Origin: Acidobacteriota bacterium
GTDB lineage: Bacteria > Acidobacteriota > Terriglobia > Terriglobales > Acidobacteriaceae
Assembly: GCA_003224995.1 (NCBI GenBank)
Contig: QIAI01000365.1
Coordinates: 1-5,811 of the forward strand
Reading direction: 5' to 3'
DNA length: 5,811 nt
The position numbers and the translations under genes are program-made. Positions 1 through 5,811 of the stretch are shown here, piece after piece (positions within the stretch are counted from its first letter, which is position 1; each line of letters opens with the position of its first letter). The notes under the pieces were generated by a model. It did not search any database. It saw only the letters and a list, made by a program, of their open reading frames with translations, and was not told the origin of the DNA.

Positions 1-884
1 TCGAAACCCGCTCGAGCCAATGCTTCAGCTGCGGTCCGAATTGCAGTTCGCGTCTCGGGAGTCACTGGCGTGCGCCCGTCATCCTCGAAATAACCAATGC
101 AAATCCGTTGCAGCGCCTCGCGTCGGACTTTCTGCAACGGTACCGGCGCCGAACAGGGATCGCCATCGTCAGGTCCCGAGAGCACCTCAAAGAGCAGCTG
201 CACATCGGCCACGGTTCGAGCCATCGGGCCGACGACCCCTAGCAGCGCAAACGGCCCCGCCGAAACCGGGAAATGACCCGTACTGGGGATGCGCCCCGGA
301 GTTGGCTTCAGGCCGCAGATGCCGCTGAAATGCGAAGGCACGCGGATGGATCCTCCACCATCGCTGCCCACGCCACCGGCAGAACATCCGGACGCGATCG
401 CCGCCGCTTCTCCGCCACTGGAGCCCCCCGGTGTGCGTTCAAGGTCCCAAGGACTTCTGCTTTGTCCGTACAGAAGATTGTCAGTCTCCCACGCCATCAG
501 AAACTCGGGCGTATTAGTCACTCCCAGAATGACCGCGCCGGCATTTCGCAGTCTCGCAACCAGCACCGCATCGCTCGCCGCCACACGCCCTTCACGCAAC
601 CGGGTCCCCGCTTCGCATCGCATTCCCGCGACGTCGATCGAACTCTTAATGCTGATGGGCACGCCGTGCAGTGGTCCGCGGATCTCGCCGTGAGCCGCCT
701 CTTTCTCCAGAACGACAGCATCGCGTCGTGCTCGCTCCTCATCCAGGTCGACAAACGCATTCAAGTTCCGATTCAGGCGAGCAATCCGTGCCAGGTGAGC
801 CTCAAGCAATTCCACGGGAGAGATTTTCTTCTGACGAACCTGTTCTGCCATCGCAACTGCAGGTAGAAAATTCAACTCGTGCAT
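1..884 (-). CDS. Amidase signature family hydrolase, C-terminally cut by window edge
   Basis: This is an amide-bond hydrolase of the amidase signature (AS) superfamily, which includes GatA, FAAH and bacterial amidases. The visible 294 residues read from ATG at 884 to the left edge without a stop. The Ser-cisSer-Lys triad is present: Lys80 in GVPISIK, cis-Ser155 in GGSSGGE and nucleophile Ser179 in GSDGGGSIR, followed by the conserved GICGLKPTPGRIP segment. The Lys-to-cisSer (75) and cisSer-to-Ser (24) spacings equal those I recall for mammalian FAAH (Lys142, Ser217, Ser241). A TAG at 885-887 directly precedes the ATG, and a GAGG lies 5 bases upstream, so the start is well fixed. No signal peptide is visible, so it is probably cytoplasmic. 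AS proteins are usually about 450-500 aa, so roughly 160-200 residues are missing. The substrate cannot be assigned. GatA is less likely because no gatB/gatC neighbour is visible and the context is not translational. The family call is firm. Confidence 0.95.
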   Translation of the reverse strand, partial: MHELNFLPAVAMAEQVRQKKISPVELLEAHLARIARLNRNLNAFVDLDEERARRDAVVLEKEAAHGEIRGPLHGVPISIKSSIDVAGMRCEAGTRLREGRVAASDAVLVARLRNAGAVILGVTNTPEFLMAWETDNLLYGQSRSPWDLERTPGGSSGGEAAAIASGCSAGGVGSDGGGSIRVPSHFSGICGLKPTPGRIPSTGHFPVSAGPFALLGVVGPMARTVADVQLLFEVLSGPDDGDPCSAPVPLQKVRREALQRICIGYFEDDGRTPVTPETRTAIRTAAEALARAGF

Positions 885-887
885 CTA

Positions 888-894
888 CACCTCA
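888..894 (-). promoter_or_regulatory. Shine-Dalgarno site of the amidase gene
   Basis: Read on the minus strand, TGAGGTG contains GAGG ending 5 bases before the ATG at 884. It is the only clear Shine-Dalgarno match in front of any of the three genes, and with the adjacent in-frame TAG (885-887) it fixes the amidase start. Confidence 0.65.
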
Positions 895-1095
895 GAAAAT
901 GGCGAGTCTAGCAGGTTCGCCCAGGTCTCAGGCGCGGTTCTGGTTTCAGTTTATGTGGCGCTTCCTTCAACGCCGCCGCCTGTCGCGAGAGCGTCCCATA
1001 GTCGTGCATCCCTATTCAGATGCTTGTATCCTTCGAACTTGAAATTTATTACGGATGGCCCTAGTGTCCTGTCCCGCAAATGAGCGCCATAACTC

Positions 1096-1134
1096 TGTCA
1101 TCCCGACCGGAGCGAAGCGGAGTGGAGGGACCTT
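1096..1134. repeat. REP-like dispersed intergenic repeat (single copy in window)
   Basis: The segment runs TGTCATCCCGACCGGAGCGA, then AGCGGAGTGGAGGGACCTT. It has the form of short repeats ('gtcatcc...gagcgaagcg...gaggga') that I recall scattered between genes in Acidobacteriota and several other phyla. An imperfect stem can form from TCCC (1101-1104) with GGGA (1127-1130) and CCG (1107-1109) with CGG (1118-1120). Only one copy lies in this window, so its repeat nature rests on memory of the motif, not on local evidence. The function of such elements is unknown. Confidence 0.5.
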
Positions 1135-1206
1135 GTGTTTTCAAACGACCGGTTTTCTTCACTCAGGATTTTTCACACTAGCGCGTCGCTCGTAGCCCAC
1201 AGCTCC

Positions 1207-1222
1207 TAGTAGTTTTGTACTA
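1207..1222. promoter_or_regulatory. TAGTA-N6-TACTA inverted repeat, possible operator
   Basis: A perfect 5-bp inverted repeat (1207-1211 and 1218-1222) is separated by GTTTTG, about 100 bases upstream of the cytochrome start. TAGTA/TACTA half-sites are reminiscent of operators of PadR-like repressors. With only 5 bp per arm this could be chance, and no regulator gene is visible in the window. Confidence 0.2.
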
Positions 1223-1275
1223 TTACCGCGCCCTTCCCCGGCGCATTATTCTCTTTGCGATCATCGATCTACCCA

Positions 1276-1296
1276 GGTCGCGACGTGGGCGCGACC
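1276..1296. promoter_or_regulatory. Perfect 7-bp GC-rich inverted repeat before the cytochrome gene
   Basis: GGTCGCG (1276-1282) and CGCGACC (1290-1296) are exact reverse complements separated by ACGTGGG. The right arm overlaps the 8-bp palindrome GACCGGTC (1293-1300). The repeat ends 25 bases before the ATG at 1322. It could be an operator for a dimeric regulator or a hairpin in the mRNA leader. No T-run follows it, so a rho-independent terminator is unlikely. Confidence 0.4.
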
Positions 1297-1321
1297 GGTC
1301 CTTCATTGAACTAAACCTGGT

Positions 1322-4174
1322 ATGGCCTCTCCGCACTCGATTGCGCGCAAGCTGTTGCTTGGCATGGTCGTCTTTTTGACCGCCTCCGCCGTTTACTTGT
1401 ATGGATTTCCCCAGCAAAATGTTTTGTACGCCGTTATCGTGCTGCTGCACCTCGCCGCCGGCATCGCGGCCTCAATCCTGCTTCTGCCTCTGCTCAGTCG
1501 CCTTTTGCGGGAAGGAACCTGGCTGAGTTGGGCAGGTTGGATTCTTTTCCTGACCGGCGCAGCGCTGGGATTCTGGCTGGTGCACACGGGAACAATTCGG
1601 GCCGAATGGAAGTGGATGTACGCGCACATGCTGGTATGCGCCGCCGCTCTCGCATTTCTGTACGCGGAGTTTGCCGGACGTCGAGGGTGGTTGGGTTCGG
1701 GAAGCCTAGCCACCCCAATGCGGCTGGTGGTTTGCCTCCTGCTTCTGGCTGGCTTGGGCCTGGGACTGCGGTACCTGCGCGATGCACGCTGGGCGAATCG
1801 GGCGCGCATTGAAAATCCCGAGATGCCGCCCATGGACATGAATCAGGAAGGCGATGGACCGCAAGGCCCATTTTTCCCCAGTTCCGCCCAAGTCTACGGA
1901 CACCGAAAAATTCCCAGCAAGTTCTTCATGGAGTCCGATTCCTGCAAACGCTGCCATGAAGACATCTACAACCAGTGGAACAGTTCAGCGCACCACTTTT
2001 CCTCTTTCAACAATCAATGGTATCGCAAGAGCATCGAGTACATGCAGGACACCATCGGCACCAAGCCTTCCAAGTGGTGCGGAGGCTGCCATGATCCCGC
2101 CGTCTTGTATGCCGGATTGATGGACACGCCCATCAAGCAGATCGTGCACACGCCTCCGGCACAGGCCGGACTGGGCTGCATGATGTGCCACTCCATTGCT
2201 GCCGTAAAGTCCACCATGGGGCAGGGCGACTTTTACCTCGAATATCCGGAACTACACGAACTCGCGGCCAGCAAGAATTCCTTTGTGCGTTCCATGCACG
2301 ATTTCCTGGTCAAGCTGAATCCCGAGCCCCACCGGCGCGCCTTCTTGAAGCCATTTATGAAGACGCAAACCGCCGAGTTCTGCTCCTCGTGTCACAAGGT
2401 GCATCTGGATGTGCCCGTCAACCATTACCGCTGGATTCGCGGCTTCAATGAGTATGACAACTGGCAGGCCAGCGGTGTTTCCGGACAAGGTGCGCGCTCG
2501 TTTTATTACCCGCCCAAGCCCCAGCAGTGCGCCGATTGCCACATGCCCCTGGAGCGCTCCAAAGATATGGGCAATGTGGACGGCAGTGTCCATTCTCATC
2601 GTTTTCCCGCCGCAAATACCGCTCTCCCTACAGCCAATGAAGATGCCAAGCAACTGGAAGCCACGGAGGCTTTCCTGAAGGCAGGAATTCTAAGCGTGGA
2701 TATTTTCGCCTTGTCGCCAGCGCAAGCCGTTACCAAGCCCGGTGCGATCACCGGATCCGACGTGGCGACGACCTTTGCAGTGGGTGAAGAGGCTGAGACA
2801 AAGGTCACTCCCGGGGTCGCAGGAGAGGCACTTCCAGTCACCGCGCCTTTGAATCGCGTGCAGCCGAGGCTACGGCGCGGAGACACCGTCCGCGTGGATG
2901 TAGTCGTGCGCACCAAAAAAATCGGCCACTTCTTTCCCGGCGGCACCGTGGATGCCTACGATACCTGGCTCGAATTGAAAGGTACCGACGAGAAGGGCCA
3001 GACCATTTTCTGGAGCGGCATGACCGAAAATGGAGGCAAAGGTCCAGTAGAACCTGGTGCGCACTTCTACCGGTCATTGCAGATCGACGAGCATGGCAAT
3101 CCCATCAACAAGCGCAATGCTTGGGCCACGCGATCTGTGGTTTACGTGCGCCTGATTCCCCCTGGCGCTGCCGACACTGTGCACTACCGGGTCCATATTC
3201 CCGAGAATGCGGGCAACAAGATCACATTGCACGCCCGCCTCTGCTATCGCAAGTTTGCCTGGTGGAGCACGCAGTTTTCGTTTGCCGGCCAACCGGACGC
3301 TACCCATCCCGAACAGGTCACGCCCAGCTACGATGATCGCAAGGTCACCTTCGATGCTGCCCTGAACGGAATTTCAGCCAAGCAAGAGAAAGTTCCCGAC
3401 GTCCCGATCGTCGCTATTGCGGAGAGCGAGGTCAGTCTTCCCGTGTCCGCGAAGAATGTCCCCGCTCCCGAACCTAAGGTCGTATTCAAGCCGGAGGACT
3501 GGCAGCGCTGGAATGACTACGGCATCGGTTTGTTTCTACAGGGCGACTTGAAAGCCGCCCAGGCAGCCTTCCAGAAAGTTACGGAAATTGATCCCAAAAA
3601 TCCGGATGGCTGGGTCAACCTTGGACGGACTGCCGTGCAGGAAGGTGACATGGACGCCGCTCGCCCGGTGCTGGAAAAGGCGCTTGCTCTCAGCCCAGAC
3701 CTGGCGCGCGCGCACTACTTCTATGCCCGGGTGCTCCGCGCGGAAGGCAAGTACGAAGACGCCGCGCAGCACTTGCGCAAGGTGATCGCACAGTATCCTC
3801 GCGATCGCGTGGCGCTGAACGATCTCGGGCGAATTCTGTTTCTGGAACGCAAGTACAACGATGCCGTCAAGGTGCTCGAATCGGTGCTGACCATCGATCC
3901 CGAAGATCTTCAGGCGCATTACAATCTCATGCTCTGCTACAACGGTTTGGGAAATGACAAACTAGCCAAGGCTCATCAAGAACTCTACCTGCGATTTAAA
4001 GCTGACGAATCCTCCCAGACCATCACGGGCAAATACCGTCAACTTCACCCGGAAGACAACAACGAACGCCAGTCGATCCACGAACATGTTTCGGTTCCCT
4101 TGACTGCGCCTTCCGCCCAAAGCGTTGCTCGCCGGCATTCACGGCGCGCCGAAGTCGCGCGTGCGACGCCATAG
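1322..4174 (+). CDS. Membrane-anchored pentaheme cytochrome c with C-terminal TPR domain
   Basis: This 950-residue protein probably transfers electrons on the periplasmic face of the inner membrane. Five hydrophobic helices (about 11-29, 33-58, 68-88, 98-116, 133-150) come first. Arg/Lys at 9-10, 60/63 and 120-121 put the N-terminus inside and the rest outside, as c-type heme attachment requires. Five CxxCH sites follow at Cys208, 253, 286, 354 and 403, resembling the cytochrome c554-like multiheme family, then an HSHRF motif at 424-428. A probable beta-rich region (about 455-670) carries GHFFPGG around His536. Five contiguous 34-residue TPRs span 727-896. The tail contains HPEDNNER (909-916), HEH (920-922) and a basic end. 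An in-frame TGA at 1307-1309 with no alternative start after it fixes ATG 1322, although no Shine-Dalgarno is evident. It heads an operon with the CRTAC1-type gene. The electron donor and acceptor are unknown. Confidence 0.93.
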   Translation: MASPHSIARKLLLGMVVFLTASAVYLYGFPQQNVLYAVIVLLHLAAGIAASILLLPLLSRLLREGTWLSWAGWILFLTGAALGFWLVHTGTIRAEWKWMYAHMLVCAAALAFLYAEFAGRRGWLGSGSLATPMRLVVCLLLLAGLGLGLRYLRDARWANRARIENPEMPPMDMNQEGDGPQGPFFPSSAQVYGHRKIPSKFFMESDSCKRCHEDIYNQWNSSAHHFSSFNNQWYRKSIEYMQDTIGTKPSKWCGGCHDPAVLYAGLMDTPIKQIVHTPPAQAGLGCMMCHSIAAVKSTMGQGDFYLEYPELHELAASKNSFVRSMHDFLVKLNPEPHRRAFLKPFMKTQTAEFCSSCHKVHLDVPVNHYRWIRGFNEYDNWQASGVSGQGARSFYYPPKPQQCADCHMPLERSKDMGNVDGSVHSHRFPAANTALPTANEDAKQLEATEAFLKAGILSVDIFALSPAQAVTKPGAITGSDVATTFAVGEEAETKVTPGVAGEALPVTAPLNRVQPRLRRGDTVRVDVVVRTKKIGHFFPGGTVDAYDTWLELKGTDEKGQTIFWSGMTENGGKGPVEPGAHFYRSLQIDEHGNPINKRNAWATRSVVYVRLIPPGAADTVHYRVHIPENAGNKITLHARLCYRKFAWWSTQFSFAGQPDATHPEQVTPSYDDRKVTFDAALNGISAKQEKVPDVPIVAIAESEVSLPVSAKNVPAPEPKVVFKPEDWQRWNDYGIGLFLQGDLKAAQAAFQKVTEIDPKNPDGWVNLGRTAVQEGDMDAARPVLEKALALSPDLARAHYFYARVLRAEGKYEDAAQHLRKVIAQYPRDRVALNDLGRILFLERKYNDAVKVLESVLTIDPEDLQAHYNLMLCYNGLGNDKLAKAHQELYLRFKADESSQTITGKYRQLHPEDNNERQSIHEHVSVPLTAPSAQSVARRHSRRAEVARATP
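4154..4167 (+). other. Small hairpin at the intercistronic junction
   Basis: GTCGC (4154-4158) and GCGAC (4163-4167) can pair around a GCGT loop. This lies just before the cytochrome stop codon (4172-4174) and 19 bases before the downstream ATG (4187). There is no T-run, so it is not a terminator. It might tune translation or mRNA stability between the two genes, or be chance in GC-rich coding sequence. Confidence 0.25.
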
Positions 4175-4186
4175 ATCACAGTTTCC

Positions 4187-5811
4187 ATGAACAAACTCAC
4201 ACCATTCGTTCTCCTGCTGCTTGCCTGCCCGCTCACAGCGATCGCGCAACCCGGGCAATTTCATGACGTGACTGCACAGGCCGGGATCCATTTCACCCAT
4301 AACAACGCGGCTTTCGGAAAGAAATGGCTGCCGGAAACCCTGGGTGCGGGTGCAGCATTTATCGATTACGACAATGACGGCTATCCCGACATTCTGTTGG
4401 TGAACGGGCAGGATTGGCCGGGTCACGGCAAAGCGCCATCGACGCTGAAGCTTTACCACAACAATCACGACGGCACGTTCACCGATGTCAGCGCCAAGAG
4501 CGGGCTCGGCATCTCAGTCTTTGGAATGGGCGTGGCGGTTGGCGATTACGACAATGATGGATACGACGACGTTTTCATCACCGCCCTCGGACAAAGCCGC
4601 CTGTTTCATAACAACGGCAACGGCACCTTCACTGACGTCACCAAGGCGGCTGGATTGTGGGGACCAACCGAGCTTTCCACCAGCGCCGCCTGGGTGGACT
4701 ACGACCGCGACGGTAAGCTCGATCTGGTGGTCGCCAACTATGTGCAATGGACTCCACAGTCCGATATCTATTGCACACTCGATGGAGCGCACAAATCCTA
4801 CTGCACACCCGAGTCCTACAAGGGCGTCTCCGCCCGCCTGTGGCATAACCTGGGGGGCGGAAAATTTGAGGATGCGACCCAGAAATCCGGACTTAGCGAT
4901 CCAACTTCGAAGAGCCTGGGGGTCGCCATTCTCGATTACAACGGTGACGGTTGGCCTGACATCCTGCTGGCCAACGACACTCAGCCCAACAAGCTCTATC
5001 TCAACAAGCAGAATGGTACTTTCGAAGAAAAAGCCGTCTCCGCCGGGATTGCCTTCAGTGAAGATGGCGTCGCCCGCGCCGGCATGGGCGTAGATGTCGG
5101 CGACTACGACCGTTCCGGCCGTCCCAGCCTGATGATTTCCAACTTTGCCAACCAGATGCTTTCGCTCTACCACAACGAGGGTAACGGCCTGTTCGTCGAT
5201 GAGGCGCCCCGCTCCGAAGTGGGGCGCAATACTCTCGTTACCCTGGGATTCGGCTGCTTCTTCTTTGACTACGATAACGATGGCTGGCCCGACATTTTTG
5301 TCGCCGACGGCCACATCGAAAACGAAATTGAACGCGTGCAGAAGCGCGTCTCCTACGCGGAGCCGCCACATCTGTTTCGCAATCTGGGTGCGGGGAAATT
5401 TCAGGAAGTAACCGCACAGATGGGTGCAGCCTTCGCGAGCCCCAAGGTCGCCCGGGGAGCGGCGTACGCGGATATTGACAATGACGGCGCGCTCGATGTG
5501 CTCGTCACCACCAACGGCGGACGCCCCTGGCTGTTTCATAACGACGCCGCCACGAATCACAGCCTGCGGGTGAAATTGTTGGGCACAAAGTCGAATCGTA
5601 ACGGAATCGGCGCCGTGGTCCGAGTGACTTCCGGCAGTGCCAAGCAATGGCAGATGCTACGCAGTGGCTCCAGTTATCTTTCCCAGAGCGAGCTGGTGCT
5701 GACCTTCGGTCTGGGCTCGGCCACCACAGCGGATACCATCGAGATTCAATGGCCAAGCGGCCAGCTAGACAAGCTTTCCGCAATCACTGCACAACAGACC
5801 ATCACAGTGGA
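4187..5811 (+). CDS. Secreted CRTAC1-family protein: FG-GAP/VCBS repeats plus ASPIC/UnbV domain, 3' end cut by window
   Basis: The 541 visible residues begin with a probable Sec signal peptide (hydrophobic from Phe7, cleavage after Ala20 in AIA-Q). Seven Asp-rich loops of the FG-GAP/VCBS calcium-binding type follow, starting at Asp60, 120, 171, 250, 306, 361 and 429. Most are DYDNDG-like and alternate with NxGxGTFTDVT-like strands, suggesting a beta-propeller. The fifth loop (DYDRSGRPS) is degenerate. A Cys pair at 196 and 206 could form a disulfide. The ASPIC/UnbV domain starts near Asn457 (VKLLGTKSNRNGIGA, SGSSYLSQSE, IQWPSG). No stop occurs before the edge, and the closing TITV segment suggests only a short tail is missing. 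It starts 12 bases after the cytochrome stop, with no clear Shine-Dalgarno, so translational coupling is likely. The family has no settled function in bacteria; a periplasmic or surface partner of the cytochrome is inferred from context. Confidence 0.93.
   Translation, partial: MNKLTPFVLLLLACPLTAIAQPGQFHDVTAQAGIHFTHNNAAFGKKWLPETLGAGAAFIDYDNDGYPDILLVNGQDWPGHGKAPSTLKLYHNNHDGTFTDVSAKSGLGISVFGMGVAVGDYDNDGYDDVFITALGQSRLFHNNGNGTFTDVTKAAGLWGPTELSTSAAWVDYDRDGKLDLVVANYVQWTPQSDIYCTLDGAHKSYCTPESYKGVSARLWHNLGGGKFEDATQKSGLSDPTSKSLGVAILDYNGDGWPDILLANDTQPNKLYLNKQNGTFEEKAVSAGIAFSEDGVARAGMGVDVGDYDRSGRPSLMISNFANQMLSLYHNEGNGLFVDEAPRSEVGRNTLVTLGFGCFFFDYDNDGWPDIFVADGHIENEIERVQKRVSYAEPPHLFRNLGAGKFQEVTAQMGAAFASPKVARGAAYADIDNDGALDVLVTTNGGRPWLFHNDAATNHSLRVKLLGTKSNRNGIGAVVRVTSGSAKQWQMLRSGSSYLSQSELVLTFGLGSATTADTIEIQWPSGQLDKLSAITAQQTITV

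Larger units (their letters stand above)
885..1321. other. Divergent intergenic region, no gene seen
   Basis: These 437 bases separate the leftward amidase from the rightward cytochrome operon and must hold the promoters of both. I see no protein with recognisable features here. The open frame running rightward through 671-1042 is mostly antisense to the amidase. No tRNA or other RNA gene is evident. The content I can support is a REP-like repeat (1096-1134), a TAGTA/TACTA inverted repeat (1207-1222) and a GC-rich inverted repeat with an overlapping palindrome (1276-1300). I found no convincing sigma-70 -35/-10 pair with 16-18 base spacing. TTGTAT at 1024-1029 followed by an AT-rich stretch to about 1051 is the nearest candidate on the plus strand, and it is weak. 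Confidence 0.7.

Noticed and set aside
273..866. Open frame of 197 codons on the plus strand at the left end
   Set aside because: It is antisense to the amidase, whose catalytic motifs are unmistakable on the minus strand. The plus-strand translation is low-complexity and has no family features.
671..1042. Plus-strand open frame of 123 codons reaching into the intergenic region
   Set aside because: Half of it is antisense to the amidase, and the remainder shows no protein-like composition or ribosome site.
1096..1134. CRISPR repeat
   Set aside because: Only one copy is present, with no regularly spaced repeats or cas genes.
1276..1296. Rho-independent terminator
   Set aside because: The stem is good, but no T-run follows and it lies directly upstream of a gene start, so an operator or leader hairpin is more sensible.
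2252..2653. Minus-strand open frame of 133 codons inside the cytochrome gene
   Set aside because: It is antisense to the region with heme-binding motifs 4 and 5 and has no recognisable features of its own.
4544..4570. DNA-level tandem repeats from the recurring DYDNDG-coding segments
   Set aside because: The similarity is at protein level (FG-GAP loops) with diverged bases and large spacings, so it is explained by the protein family.
4514..5647. Open frame of 377 codons antisense to the CRTAC1-type gene
   Set aside because: It lies opposite a gene with clear FG-GAP and ASPIC motifs. The repetitive GC-rich codons for Asp/Asn/Gly keep the reverse frame free of stops, and its translation shows no recognisable domain.

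Overview
The window holds three protein genes, two of them cut by the window edges, plus one 437-base divergent intergenic region. The gene content points to an acidobacterium (phylum Acidobacteriota, class Terriglobia or Koribacter-like). A multiheme cytochrome fused to TPRs and followed by a CRTAC1/ASPIC-UnbV protein is typical of that phylum. The intergenic region also carries a short repeat of the 'TCATCCCGACCGGAGCGAAG' type that I recall from acidobacterial genomes. This assignment is inference; no rRNA or other phylogenetic marker is present.

Left part (1-884, minus strand): the N-terminal 294 residues of an amidase-signature hydrolase. All three catalytic residues (Lys80, cis-Ser155, Ser179) are visible; the C-terminus lies outside the window. 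This frame has no stop before the left edge.

Middle (885-1321): a non-coding region between divergent genes. It holds a REP-like dispersed repeat (1096-1134), a small TAGTA/TACTA inverted repeat (1207-1222), and a perfect 7-bp GC-rich inverted repeat (1276-1296) overlapping an 8-bp palindrome, just upstream of the cytochrome gene.

Right part (1322-5811, plus strand): a two-gene operon. The first gene (950 aa) encodes a membrane-anchored protein. In order it has five predicted membrane helices, a periplasmic pentaheme c-type cytochrome domain (five CxxCH), a probable beta-rich domain and five in-phase 34-residue TPRs. The second gene starts 12 bases after its stop. It encodes a secreted seven-motif FG-GAP/VCBS protein with a C-terminal ASPIC/UnbV domain (CRTAC1 family), open at the right edge and probably almost complete.

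Taken together, the operon looks like an extracytoplasmic electron-transfer module. Its membrane part could exchange electrons with the quinone pool, its hemes could carry electrons into the periplasm, and its TPR domain could dock a partner, plausibly the co-encoded calcium-binding propeller-like protein. The redox partner and physiological substrate cannot be read from the sequence. The amidase has no evident functional link to the operon.
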